In this document: in pieces, positions 10,700 to 21,910 of the stretch
Layout: every line of letters starts with the position of its first letter
Numbering within the stretch: position 1 is the stretch's first letter
DNA from: Craterostigma plantagineum
Taxonomy: Eukaryota; Streptophyta; Magnoliopsida; Lamiales; Linderniaceae
Assembly (NCBI GenBank): GCA_027422505.1
Contig: JAPQWV010001127.1
Span: 1 to 64,000 of the forward strand
Direction of reading: 5' to 3'
DNA length: 64,000 bases
The notes under the pieces: generated by a model
Database searches by the model: none
What the model was told of the DNA's origin: nothing
Seen by the model: the letters and a program-made list of their open reading frames with translations, nothing else
Program-made: the position numbers and the translations under genes

Positions 10700-11810
10700 A
10701 CTACCTTATGTGATTGGCAGTTTCAGCGTCCGATTCATGGTCGAGACGGGCCATGAGGGCTAGATTCTCTTCTTCAGAACTCGACGTGTCCGTGAACCAT
10801 TGGTTCGGCCATGAGAGCTACTCCAGCTTCCTTCTATTTAGTCAATTGGAGCTTCCTGGAGTAGTAGTTGGCATCTCACTTCTTCGGAAGAGTGCACTCT
10901 CTGCTAAAGTGACTTGGCTTGCCCCAGTTGAAGCGTTTGTAAGCCTCTTTTGGTTTTTTTACTTCGGAGCTCTCTGGTGCACGTTCTTTGTTTTTAGAGG
11001 TTGTAGTCCGAAGTCTGTTGGCTGAGGTTGAAGACTTCTTCTTGAAGTACTTCTTACTCATCATTTTCCTATTAGAGCCAACTGCTTTCCTAGAGCTTTC
11101 ATGTTTGGCTCAACGTCGGAGTCCGACTCTTCTTCTGACTCTGAAGTAGAAGGAGGCCTAACGATCTTTTCTTTTCTTGATTTTGAGCTCCTCTTCTCCG
11201 AGACTAAGGCAACAGTGTCTTCGATCTGTTTGCCCTTCTGCTCCTTTTGAATCTCGCTTATATCATCCTCATGTTGTACGAGATTGTCAAACACGGCATG
11301 GATATCCAACTCCTCTAGATCTTTATTCTGTCGAATTGAAGCTTCCTTCTGTTTAGTCAATTGAAGCTTCCTGGAGTAGTAGTTGGCATCTCTCTTCTTC
11401 AGAAGAGTGCACTCTCTGGCAAAGTGACCTAGCTTGCCACAGTTGAAGCATTTGTTAGCCTCTTTTGGGTTCTTGACTTCGGAGCTCTCTGGTGCACGTT
11501 CTTTGTTTTTAGAGCTTGTAGTCCGAAATCTGTTGGCTGAGGTTGAAGACTTCTTCTTGAAGTACTTCTTGCTCACCGTCTTTCCTATCAAGGCCAACTG
11601 CTTCCCTAGGGCTTTTATATTTGGCTCAACGTCGGAGTCCAATTCTTCTTCCGACTCTAAAGGTGAAGGAGGCCTAACGATCTTTTCTTTTCTTAGCTTT
11701 GAGCTCCTCTTCTCTGAGACTAAGGCAACAGAGTCTTCGATCTGTTTGCCCTTCTGCTCCTTTTGAATCTCGCTTATATCATCCTCATGTTGTGCGAGAT
11801 TTTCAAACAC
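10700..11810 (-). pseudogene. B1 gag nucleocapsid region with 516-bp in-frame tandem duplication
   Basis: Two copies of a segment run in tandem (anchor AGGAGGCCTAACGATC at 11151 and 11667, period 516 bp = 172 codons). Each contains HEDDISEIQKEQKGKQIED, an acidic run, ALGKQLALIGK, KKYFKKKSSTSANR and a knuckle. In the first translated copy the knuckle is intact (CFNCGKLGHFAREC, about 11410-11460). In the second it reads RFNWGKPSHFSREC, losing both leading cysteines. B2 has only one copy of the segment. The frame is open for 249 residues across the first unit and into the second. Confidence 0.8.
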
Positions 11811-12445
11811 GGAATGGATATCCAGCTCCTCTAGATCTTTATTCTATCGAATTTGAGTGGATATCTTTTCCCATTCCGCGGGCAGGGAAGAGAGAAATAT
11901 GATGTTTTGTCTCCATGTTGGTCTTCGTGATTTCTATCTTCATCATCTCGTTAAGAAGAGTGAGGTATCTTTGGTAGATCTCATATAGACTTTCCTCCGG
12001 CTTTGCTTTGAAGGAGTCGTAAGCAGTGAGGATATTTGCCTTTTTGGCCTTTATGCTACTTTCGTCTTCTGCATCATCCTATGCAGTTCGTCCCACATTC
12101 CTTTAGCCGATGGAAGGCTATCAATCTGTCTATATATGTCGTTGGGAATGCCCTACATAAGAGTATTCATGGCTACTAGATCAGTCTTGGCTCGTGCCCT
12201 CTGCTCAATAAAATACTCCCTAGGCTCCTTTAGTCGCCTAGATGCGGGAATTTGAGGAGTTACAGATTCATCACCGGGGACATTTACCGAAAACTGTGTG
12301 GGTCCCTCTTCTAGTGATTTCAACAAATTCTCGGCTTGATTTTAAAGCTATGAAATTGAGGAAGCGGCTTCTCCAAACGGTGTATCACCACGTAGCAAGA
12401 TCGGCGGACGATTGTCATTTCCAAGCGAGTATGCATCCATCTTTT
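11811..12445 (-). pseudogene. Capsid-like (UBN2) domain of B1 gag
   Basis: Nucleotide-level match to the B2 gag at 60200-60801: the same AGCCTAGGGAG, GACAGATTGATAG and CAAATTCTCG blocks and an equivalent start near 12440. No long frame survives, so the domain is broken by several indels. It is called by homology with B2 and position between leader and knuckle. Confidence 0.75.
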
Positions 12446-12539
12446 TTGTAGTAGAGTTGTTGAAGGATCTTCGTTAAGTGTTTTGAAGGTTTGAAGATGA
12501 TGTAATGTGCCTCACAAGTGACAAAGTTCGTTAGTAGCG

Positions 12540-13450
12540 TTTGATTCGTAAAATAGTTCGAGAATTATTTTCGATTCAATCTTTAAAGTTGATCGAAAGA
12601 ATATTTCGTCGAAATAGAATATAATGTGTACTGTTTCTCGTGCGAGAAAGCCTGTCAGCGAAATATTTTCGAGCAAAAATAAATTGCTCAAAAATCGTTC
12701 GGTCGAGAAAAATTTTGGATCGTGAATTTATTTCGATCGTAAAAAAATAGTTCGTTAGTACGTTTCTCGACAAGTCAAAATAAATCTGTTGACTGAAAAA
12801 GTTTCTCGCGTGTAAATGATTTTCGCCTGGTCAAACGTTGAAGGTCTGACCAAAAATGTTTCTCGAGAAAATGTTTTTGCACATGAAAAGTCAAAATTGG
12901 TCTCTCTCGAAAAAGATTTTCGCTGTATAATGCTCGAGAAATATTTGTAACTAAAATCGTTTCTAGTGTTGACGATTCTAGCGCTGACTTCGTATTCTGA
13001 CAGAAAAAAAAATTCTCACACCAACTTTTTCGATCGAGAAATTAATCTGATCGTAAATCTAGCAAGATAAATTAGAACGATCGAGAAAATCACAGATACG
13101 ATTAACACAGATTCAAGCAAAAACAACGAATTAGACAGTAAAATTTCAGGTAATTGCTCGCAATCATTTACTAACTACGCACGAACAAGCGATTAAACAC
13201 GTTATGAAGCAAAGTATGTCGAATTTGATCAAAATCAGAACGTGTTCTTCATGTTCTTCGCAAACACTAAATCACAGAGTCGATTTTAATCCCAAAGACG
13301 AAGTTCAAACAGCTACAAATCTGATCGCAATAACACTTAAACGAGCACAGAAACATCAAATTCAATCTCAATTAAGCACAGAATTAAGCTATTGGATCGA
13401 AAATAATTTTTCGCGCCAAACTGTTCTTCGATGAACAGTAATCAGAAAAA
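12540..13450 (-). repeat. Motif-rich 5' leader of B1 (TCGAGAAA / CGATCGA array)
   Basis: AT-rich, non-coding, and full of TCGAGAAA, TTTCTCGA, CGATCGA and TTTCGATCG. TCGAGAAA occurs at 12703, 12863, 12934, 13034 and 13081, and a 12-nt perfect palindrome TTTCTCGAGAAA lies at 12859-12870. The TTCGCGAA motif of element A is replaced here by a different palindrome in the same position between PBS and gag. Confidence 0.78.
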
Positions 13451-13496
13451 GATTTTCAATCCAATTCTAACAATTTTCGATTCAAAACAGAACGAA

Positions 13497-13511
13497 TCTG
13501 CTCTGATACCA
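13497..13511 (-). promoter_or_regulatory. Primer-binding site of B1
   Basis: Minus-strand TGGTATCAGAGCAGA, 15 nt, two bases from the LTR edge; identical to the B2 PBS at 61842-61856. tRNA-Met type. Confidence 0.92.
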
Positions 13512-13513
13512 AT

Positions 13514-13866
13514 TGTTAGGTCCTACGATTAACAACTCTATGATCCTAGGCGTGAATTCTAATTAATTCGATGATAATGATTGGCATTAAGATTCTATCG
13601 AAAACTCAAATGAAGAACAAGAGAGAGAATTCGAGTAGAGTGAGAAAGTTACTATGGTTTCTCTCTCTAGAAATTGAATTGCAAGCCTTTCGGATCAATT
13701 TCCAAAACTTTCTCTATTGATTGCGATTGATTACAAAGTATTTATACCAAACACGCTTGGTATAAAAATATCTATCTAGTCCTAATCTACGGACTAATAC
13801 AAATAAAGCTCCTAATTACAAGGACAACTAATGAAATCAAAGCACAATTAAAATTGATCTTCTACA
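13514..13866 (-). repeat. 5' LTR of B1 (353 bp)
   Basis: Minus strand TGTAGAAGATCAATTTT... to ...GGACCTAACA. It aligns over its whole length with the B2 3' LTR at 47741-48089. Its outer end abuts coding sequence of D1, giving a predicted duplication of 13867-13871 (TCTAC). Confidence 0.88.
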
Positions 13867-13869
13867 TCT

Positions 13870-14930
13870 ACTTAGGAATCTAGACGAGGAAAGTCTTCTT
13901 AAATGTAGACTAGAGGGTGTGAACAAAAAGGTCACTAGTCTCGGAGCTCAAATAGAAAAATCTAACTCTGAGATAAGTGAGTTAACTAAGAGTGTAGACA
14001 CCTGTCAAGCGAGAAGAGCACTGCTCAAACTAACTATGCTTTCTTAAGAGAAGAACTGGGAAGCCCTACTCTAAGATTATCAATTAGAAAATCTTCCTGC
14101 GATTTCTAAGACCAATGAAGCATAATCTCGTCATTCTGAAAAATTCTTCTTCCGTTGATATACCTTCTGTTCTTAAGAACCTCGAGGATTTAAATTCTAC
14201 ATTAGAAACGGAACGAAAGAATTTTGAAGCAGAAAAGAATACACTTCTAACAGAGTTATCTAATCTCAAAGCTTCCTCCATGTCAAAACACGATAAAGGG
14301 ACGCAAACGGATGATCTCGTTCCTACCATCGAAACGACTTTTACTAATTCTACTGTAATTTTGACCAAAATTGAAATTCAAAGTAAAAGTCCCACGCTTT
14401 CTATTGTTAAGGAACAGGTCCCACGGAAATGGGAGAACGATAAATCTCCAAAACGGAATGATAAAGACCAAAAGCCTTCCTCTCCTGATCCCGAAAAGAA
14501 AATTTTTCACGAAAATATTTCAAGCTCTAGCGCACAAGCTTCATCGTTTGCTTCAAATGATTCTACTAGTTTTTCATTTAAAAAGCCTAGACTTGAAAAA
14601 TTTTCGAAATTCTTCTCATTCTAATGTGAAAGGTGTGAAGTCTAACCATAGGAAATACGACTTATGTGCGATAGATGCTTATAATTCTATATGCTCGTAT
14701 TCCTACATGCAATATCCGGTCAAAGTTCATTCAAAGAAACATCTTGTGCGCTTGGCCTCGGATAAAATTTTTAAACCTTCTCCGAAACACACTTTCACCC
14801 GAGCGGAGATGCCTTATCCGTGTCAAATCACTCCCACATGGGTTCCCATTTCTTCACAAAATTTAGGTAGTCCCAAACAAATTTGGGTACTGAAAGGTTC
14901 ATTAATGGATGATTTAAGACAACTTTAAAT
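13870..14930 (+). pseudogene. Gag-like coiled-coil protein of D1
   Basis: Text runs through several frames. A heptad-like region (LEGVNKKVTSLGAQIEKSNS) precedes a 169-residue open frame at 14115-14624 with NSTLETERKNFEAEKNTLLT and the marker SKHDKGTQTDDLVPTIETT. A conserved tail follows (HSKKHLVRLASDKIFKPSPK, MPYPCQITPTWVPISSQNLG) ending near KQIWVLKG. The WVP / WVLK tail resembles the end of copia gag before the protease, but the protease is absent. No knuckle was seen. Confidence 0.55.
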
Positions 14931-15830
14931 TTGACACCTTTAGCTTAAATCGTTATCTACTAATAAGGGAGGACTCACACAACAATGGGTATCAAATTCC
15001 CGATAGTTTTGCAGATTTCCTCATGTATGGAATTCAACGTAGTGGCTCCACGTACATGATAAAGGGATGAGGCGTGAGCTACTACAACTAAGTTTCAACG
15101 AGGTATATTTCAAACTTAATGCATATGAGTTTCGTCGAAAAGAAATATATACCTATTTTCTTTGAAAAATTTCAAATATTTTCGATAGGCATTTCAGCGC
15201 TTTAAACGAGTTTTAAAATTTTCAAATGCATATTACGAACGGACACGATAAATATCATTTTTCGATTAGTACCTTTCAAATGAGCTTTATTTGAGGGGGA
15301 GAAAAACTTATTACGAGCGATTTAAGGGAATGAGATTCGTAATATTCGTCAAGCTAATTACGCATATTTCTAGGGGAAGAAATTTATTTCGAAGCATTGT
15401 CGGAGATGGAAAGCATAAATAAATACTTTGATTTTCTTTATCTTTTATACTTAAATTAAAAATAAAACCTTCCGAAAAAGTTTGCCGATTTTTTCTTCAC
15501 TTCTCGAAAAACGTGTTCGCCATAAAGTTTCTTGCCAAGTTTTTTTTTCGTCGCACTTTCTCGGAGATATAAATATAATACTACTATATGAATAGTAGAC
15601 ATACATATATATCTATAAAAAAAGGTATCAAAAAAATAAGGGGAGACAAAATAAAACAATAAGAGGAGATAAAAAAAAAAAAAGAAGAGAGGGATAATAA
15701 TAAAAAAAGGAGATTAAGAAAAGGATAAAAAAAAAAAGAAGACAAATTATAAAAAAAAAACCTCTCCTTCTATTTTTCGCTATGCTTCTCGGATTTATTC
15801 TCCAATACCCAAAGATGAACGTACCACGAA
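14931..15830 (+). other. D1 spacer between gag-like ORF and 3' ORF
   Basis: Non-coding, AT-rich. It contains two GGGGGA/GGGGAAG purine tracts (about 15294 and 15371) and a purine-rich simple stretch (A/G runs, 15660-15760). D2 carries the corresponding stretch at 18835-19640. pol would be expected here and is absent. Confidence 0.55.
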
Positions 15831-17056
15831 GAATCTCGAGCTTTCAAATGGACAAAATTTTCCAAAGACGACGGCGACGATCTAAGTGAAGATCAAATGC
15901 TCCGTATTTTCATCGACCGGCTCCGGCTTGCTAATTCAACTAGAACAACACTTCTCACGTACCCGGAAGCACGGATTTCATGTTCCTATGGTTCAGTCTA
16001 ATCCGACTTGATCCTAACCCCGGAACGCGTTCGAGCGTTTGAGACCAAGCAAGATTATTTCGATGATGCCTAGGAAGTCTTTGAAGATACATCACTCCCT
16101 TATCTCACATAATTTTAGGACCAACCCCCATAGGTACATGTGCTAATTTTAATTAGCTCCCGGGTAGAAGTCGTCGCATTAGGTCCAACGGCGCATGCAC
16201 AACCGAGCCTTACTCACTCGTGTATCTCTTAAAAGATAGGTGTTTCATAAATCACGGGGAACCACGTATGCTCTCACCGCTTCACTCGGAAACGGAAGAT
16301 ATTGAACTAAGTGGTATTCCTTCCCGTACCACGCTTTTATTGATCACTCGCGTCTAGTGTGTCCTCACTCCCTAAAATTATCAAATTTTTAGGACACATA
16401 CACTTTTTAATACACCTAATCTTTGTGATTACGTTAGAACTTCCGTAGACATGTTCCTTTTTAAAAGACATGCTTTTGAGAATCGGAAGGAAGTCTGACC
16501 GTTGCAACATCAAAGCACAACGGTCCCGGCCATCTTCTACGAGCTTTGCTCCTAGTTGATGTCAACGGGATGCCTATGTGACTCCGGTACTCATTTCGAT
16601 GGATTGCCTTTGTGGCTCCATCCGGTTATTACCCACACCGACCTTTTTGTATGTCCTTTTCTACCTCAAATTAACATGCCGATATCGTTAACACAATTCG
16701 CCATGAGGGGGAGAAGGGGTAAGGGGTTATGCATACACAATCGGTCGGTCCACCCACCAAATCTCGCCGCACGTACCACTCTGAAACCGGGCTCTCTCAC
16801 AACGCCACATTCAAAGGAAGCTTGGTACAACTTAAAAAAATCAACTAAAGAGACGGCCTACCTTCTTTTGGAACTAGATACACTTCTTCGAGGCCGAACC
16901 AGACAACTTTCATTCGGAGAAGACGAATCTGGCGAAACGGAGAAGATGGCTAAACCCCGAGCCCTCTCCTCGACGTTCTCAAGTCCCTTGCTTCCGAAAG
17001 AAGAAGCAAGGACCGAGGATCGAACGACATGTGAGTCAAGCATCATCATGGATTGA
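15830..17056 (+). pseudogene. 3' ORF of D1 (aORF-like)
   Basis: A coding-looking stretch in broken frames includes IFIDRLRLANSTR (about 15910) and FDGLPLWLHPVITHTDLFV (about 16590). An open 166-residue frame, 16556-17056, ends with KETAYLLLELDTLLRGRTRQ and a Glu-rich tail. The same text occurs in D2. Its place between spacer and PPT parallels the aORFs of A and B2, but I cannot show sequence homology to them. Function unknown. Confidence 0.5.
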
Positions 17057-17360
17057 AGTTGCCAACCGTGTCCACCTCTCCAAACCTCACATCAGACACC
17101 CGATATCAACACAAGGTTGACCCAAATAGGGGGAGTTTCGAGTTTTGTGTTGCTTTCAACGGGAGAAATGGAATGCGGACTTTCTAAATCCGGCAAGCAT
17201 ACTTCGTACATCTTACGGCATTTAGGAGAAGAACTTCAAAAGAAGATTCGAAGAAAAGCAGATGCCTAGAAGACTGAGTGAGCTTGAGGATATTTCGAGG
17301 ACTCGATGACTCTTCATTGCAAGACGAAGACAACCCGCGCAATGTTGAAATTGAATACAA

Positions 17361-17370
17361 AGGGGGAGAT
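17361..17370 (+). promoter_or_regulatory. Polypurine tract of D1
   Basis: AGGGGGAGAT directly before the LTR start TGTTGGAAG; standard position for plus-strand priming. The D2 equivalent is decayed. Confidence 0.85.
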
Positions 17371-17729
17371 TGTTGGAAGTATTTTATTGTATTCAATTAA
17401 TAGAGTTGTCTTAGTCATGCTATGCAAATTAGTAGTCTTGGGCTAAATTGTAATTAGTCATTTTGTAGGATCACTTGTGTAAATATACCACGAGGTGGTA
17501 TACATAAGTGAACTCCTTAGGAAATAAGGAGTGTGTTGTACAAGGGAAATCAGATTGGAAAATTAATCGAAATTTTTAGAGAGAAAAATTCGTCAACCTT
17601 TGGTTGAGCTCCAAGTTATTTTCTCTCACAAGCTTCAATGGTAAATCTCATACGTTAGCTTCGAATTTCTTAGATTTACTGTTCGATTCTTCTAAATTCA
17701 ATCTAGGTTAGATAATTGGGGACCTAACA
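17371..17729 (+). repeat. 3' LTR of D1 (359 bp)
   Basis: TGTTGGAAGTATTTTATTG ... GGGACCTAACA. It aligns with the D2 LTR at 21302-21643, including a shared TATACCA...GAGGTGGTATA inverted repeat (about 17480). No primer-binding site follows; instead D2 coding text starts at once. That argues against a simple shared-LTR tandem and for D1 being inserted in D2. Confidence 0.85.
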
Positions 17730-17730
17730 C

Positions 17731-18835
17731 AAGGGGACAAACAGATCAGCCCATCGATACAGAATTTGATAATGCTTGGTTAGGCTTAGGCTTTACTAAT
17801 CCACGGAACTTGAAGAAAGTTGATTGTAAACAACTTTCTGATGTCAAGTACATGGGTTTAGGACTAGCTGCTCTTATGGTCTTTACTAACGCAAAAGAAA
17901 TAAATGCGCTAGAAGAAAATAAGAGAAAAGCTAAAACTAGGGCTGAAATTCCCTTTTCTTACACCAAATTGAATAATGTTACAAAAAGCGGAAATTCCCA
18001 AGAGTTGTAACCATGATTCAATTAACTCATTAGAAGATCCATCTAAATACGAGGATGCCAATACTGTACATTCTGAAAATTCTTCTATTTACATCCCTCC
18101 GATAGTGAAGAAAATCGAGGAGTTACATGAACTCTTAATCTCGAAAGGAATTTGAAGCTGAAAAGAAGGCATTCTTCTTGAAATGGACAACCTTAAGGCT
18201 ACCTCCATGTCAAAACACGATAAAGGGACGCAAACGGATGATCTCGTTCCTACCATCGAAACGACTTCTACTAATTTTACGTCGATTTGACCAAAGTTGA
18301 AATTCAAAGTAAAAGTCTCTCACTTTCTATAGCTCAGGAACAAGTCCCACGGAAATGGGAGAATGGAAAAGCTCCACAACGGATTCATAAAGACCAAAAG
18401 TCTTGCTCTCCCGTTCCTAAAAAGAAAATATTCACAAAAATATTTCAAGTTCTAGCGCACAAACTTCATCGTGTGCTTCAAATGATTCCACTAATTTTTC
18501 ATTTAAAAAGCCTAGACATGAAAATAATTTTCGAATTTCTTATTCTCATTCCAATGTGAAAGGTGTGAACTCTAACCATAGAAAATACGACTTTCGTGCG
18601 ATAGATGCTTATAATTATATATGCTCGTATTCCTACATGCAATATCCGGTCAAGGTTCATTCAAAGAAACATCTTGTGTGCTTGGCCTTGGAGAAAATTT
18701 GTAAACCTTCTCCCAAACACACTTTCAGCCGAGCGGAAATGCCTTATCCGTGTCAAATCATTCCCACATGGGTTCCTATTTCTTCACAAAATTTAGGTAG
18801 TCCCAAACAATTTGGGTACCGAAAGGTTCATTAAT
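17731..18835 (+). pseudogene. Gag-like protein of D2
   Basis: Text starts within a frame containing DTEFDNAWLGLGFTNPRNLK and VKYMGLGLAALMVFTNAKEI (17760-18010), which is upstream of what remains in D1. The SKHDKGTQTDDL marker (18208-18250) and the conserved tail with HSKKHLVCLALEKICKPSPK (to 18834) follow. The two D copies together cover more of the gag-like protein than either alone. Confidence 0.55.
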
Positions 18836-19639
18836 GGATGATTTAGGACAATATTTAAATTTGACACCTTTTATGCTTAAATCGTTATCTACTAATAAGG
18901 GAGGACCCACATTACAATGGGTACCAAAGTCCCGCTAATTTTGTAGATTTTCCCTCATGTATGGAATTCGACGTAGTGGCTCCACGTACATGATAAGGGA
19001 TGTGGCGTGAGCTACTACAACTAAGCTTCAATGAGGTATATTTCAAATTTACATATGCATATGAGTTTCGTTAATAGATATATATATATATATATATTTA
19101 TATAATATATATATACCTATTTTCTTTCAAAACTTTTCAAACGATACATTTCGATATGCATTTCATTGCTTTAAATGGTTTTAAAATTTTCAAATGCATA
19201 TTACGAACGGAAACGATAAATATCATTTTTCGATCAATGCTTTCAAATGAGCTTTAATTGAGGGGGAGCTACTCGTTATTTTAATGAGGAGCAACCTTTA
19301 TATTTTTTTTGAAGCACAAATTTTATCTCGAAGGGCGAAAAACTTATAACGAGCAATTTAAGGAATGAGATTCATAATATTCGCCACGCTAACTACGCAA
19401 ATTTCTAGGGGGAGAAAATTATTTTCGAAGCATATTTTGGGAGATATAAATATAATACTACTATTACTAATAATATACACATATATATAAAGGGAGATAC
19501 ATAAAAAAAAGGAGAGATAAAAAAAAAGGGAGATGTATTAAAAAAAAGAGATAAAAAAGGAAAAGAAAACTAAAAAAAACAAATAGAAGAAAAACAAAAA
19601 AAAATCTTTGTTTTTCAATGTGCTTCCCGAATTTATTTT

Positions 19640-20900
19640 CTCACATCCGAAGATGGACTTATGCGAAGAATCTCGAGCTTTCAAACAAAAAAAAAATCCA
19701 TAGGCGACGTTGACGATCAAAGAGAAGATCAAATTCTCTGGATTTTCATCGACCGGCTCCGGCTTGCTAATTCAACTAGAGCAACATTTCTCATGTATCC
19801 CAGAGGCACGGATTTCATGTTCCTATGGTTCAGTCTAATTCGACTTGATACTAACCCCGGAACGCGTTCGAGCATTTGAGACGATTCATTTTTTCACACC
19901 GCTTTCTCATCATCCGACACACTAAGCAAGATTATTGCGATGATGCATAGGAAGTCTTTGAAGATACATCACTCCCTTATCTCACATAATTTTCGGACCA
20001 ACCCCATAGGTACAGGTGCTAATTTTAATTAGCTCCCGGGTAGAAGTCGTCGCATCAGGTCCAACGATGCATGCACAATCGAGCCTTACCCACTCGTCTA
20101 TCTCTCAAAAGATAGGTGTTTCATAAATCACGGGGAATCACGTATGCTATCACCGTTTCACTCGGAAAAACGGGAGATATTGAACTAAGTGGTATTCCAA
20201 CCCGTACTGAATCACTCGCGTCTAGTGTGTCCTCACTCCCCAAAATTTTCAATTTTTAGGACACATATACTTTTTAATACACCTAATCTTTGTGATTACG
20301 TTAGAACTTCCGTAGACATGCTCCTTCTAAAAGACATGCTTCGAGGATCGGAAGGAAGGCCGACCGTTGCAACATCAAAGCAACAATAGTTTCGGCCATC
20401 TTCTACGAGCTCTGCTTCAACGGGACGCCTTTGTGGCCCCGGTACTCATTTCGATGGATTGCCTTTGTGGCTCCGTCCGGTTATTACCCACACCGACCTT
20501 TTTGTATGTCTTTTTCTACCTCCAAATTAACATGCCGAAATCGTTAACACGGTTCGCCATGAGGGGGAGAAGGGGTTATATGCATACACAATCGGTCGGT
20601 CCACCCACCAAATTCCACCGCGCGTACCACTCTGAAACCGGGCTCTCTCACAACGCCACATTCAAAGGAAGCTTGGTACAACTTAAAAAAATCAACTAAA
20701 GAGACGGCCTACCTTCTTCTGGAACTAGATACGCTTCTTCGAGGCCGAACCAGACAACTTTCATTCGGAGAAGACGAATCTGGCAAAACGGAGAAGATGG
20801 CTAAACCCCGAGCCCTCTCCTCGACGTTCTCAAGTCCCTTGCTTCCGGAAGAAGAAGCGAGGACCGAGGACCGAACGACACGTGACTCAAGAATCATCAA
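19640..20900 (+). pseudogene. 3' ORF of D2
   Basis: Matches the D1 3' ORF: FIDRLRLANSTRATFLMYPR (19740-19800), IHHSLISHNFRTNPIGTG (about 19970), and FDGLPLW (about 20450). It is broken into several frames. Confidence 0.5.
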
Positions 20901-20998
20901 GGACTGAAGTTGCCAACCGTGTCCACTGCATCAAGGACCAAAGTTGCCAACTGTGTCCACTGCATCAATGATCGAAGTTGCCGACCGTGTTCACCTCT
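20897..20998 (+). repeat. 34-bp tandem repeat in D2, three copies
   Basis: Units start at 20897, 20931 and 20965, each of the form TCAAGGACYRAAGTTGCC followed by AACYGTGTCCACTGCA. D1 has a single copy at about 17045-17078, so the expansion is private to D2. Confidence 0.85.
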
Positions 20999-21301
20999 CC
21001 AAACCTCACGTCGGATTCCCCGATCTCAACATAAGGTTGACCCAAATAGGGGGAGTTTCGAGTTTCGTGTGCTTTCAACGGGAGAAATGGAACGCAGACT
21101 TTCTAAATCCGGCAAGAATACTTCGTAAATCTTACGACATTTCGGAGAGGACTTCAAATGAAGATTCCAAGAAAAAGCCGATGCCTAGAAGACCTGGTGA
21201 GCTTGAAGATTTTATAAAGAGGAGATTTCAAGGACTCGATGACTCTTTCCATTGCAAGACGAAGACAACACGCGCAATGTTGAAAAATGAATACAAATGG
21301 G

Positions 21302-21643
21302 AGTTGGACTATTTTATTGTATTCAATTAATAGAATTGTCTTAGTCTTGCTATACAAATTAGTAGTCTTGGATAAACTGTAATTAGTCATTGTATAGGAC
21401 TACATATGTAAATATACCATGAGGTGGTATATATAAGTGAACTCCTAAGAAAATTAGGAGTGCGCTTTGTCTGGTTTTTCAGATCAGAAATTAGAATTCA
21501 AGAATTAGAAGAATTAGCGCCAAACCCTTGCTTTCAACGTTTCTTCTCTCGTACGCTTTGAACTAGGTAATCTTCGATCTTAAATCTGAATTTTCAAAGA
21601 TTATCAATCGATTCGATCTGTGTTGGATAAAAAAGGACTAACA
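21302..21643 (+). repeat. 3' LTR of D2
   Basis: Aligns with 17371-17729; the leading TG is lost (TTGGACTATTTTATTG) and the end is GGACTAACA. The adjoining 21644-21648 (GATTG) is the predicted target-site duplication in element H. Confidence 0.8.
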
Positions 21644-21910
21644 GATTGAATAGTATATTGCTTGGTTATTTATTATTATTTCCTTACTCTTAATCGCTAT
21701 GGCTAGTTTTGGGTATTGGATCTTTACAAGGCGTAATTTTCCGTAATTATCTCTACACAGTAAATAAGTTGTATCCTCCATATCATGAAGGTAAGTCGTG
21801 ATTGAACCACCTAGTTCCCGTGTTCACTGTAAAATTTATTTTCTTCTCTTTAATTGGAATTCTCATTTGCAAAGCAACTATCATCGAGATAAAAGTATAA
21901 TAACAAATTG

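Larger units (their letters stand above)
10374..13866 (-). mobile_element. Element B1: copia relative of B2, right-hand part only
   Basis: From right to left on the minus strand: 5' LTR, PBS, motif-rich leader, gag, duplicated zinc-knuckle segment, coiled-coil linker, then abrupt replacement by the LTR of A. The LTR, PBS and gag match B2 at 59400-62028 closely, so B1 and B2 are one family. pol is expected to the left of A, outside the window. Confidence 0.85.
13867..17729 (+). mobile_element. Element D1: pol-less LTR retrotransposon, 5' end cut off by B1
   Basis: Plus-strand element with a gag-like coiled-coil ORF, a non-coding spacer, a 3' ORF, a PPT (17361-17370) and a 3' LTR. No protease, integrase, RT or RNase H text was found between the gag-like part and the 3' ORF, in D1 or in its sister D2. 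It is therefore probably non-autonomous and dependent on a Sirevirus-like partner. GGGGGAG tracts occur near 17127 and 17361. Confidence 0.75.
17730..21643 (+). mobile_element. Element D2: sister copy of D1, 5' part outside window
   Basis: It begins in coding sequence at 17730 and runs through gag-like tail, spacer, 3' ORF and 3' LTR with the same order as D1 and high nucleotide similarity (for example 16850-17030 against 20700-20890). It lacks most of the D1 coiled-coil block around 13900-14100 and has small private duplications. Like D1 it has no pol. Confidence 0.75.

Noticed and set aside
16858..20900. Minus-strand 63-residue ORFs conserved between 16858-17049 and 20709-20900 as a small gene
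   Set aside because: They are the reverse complement of the conserved D 3' ORF; similarity follows from the DNA match between D1 and D2.
17371..21643. D1 and D2 as a simple LTR-internal-LTR-internal-LTR tandem sharing the middle LTR
   Set aside because: The middle LTR is not followed by a primer-binding site or leader but by mid-gag text, which fits nesting better.
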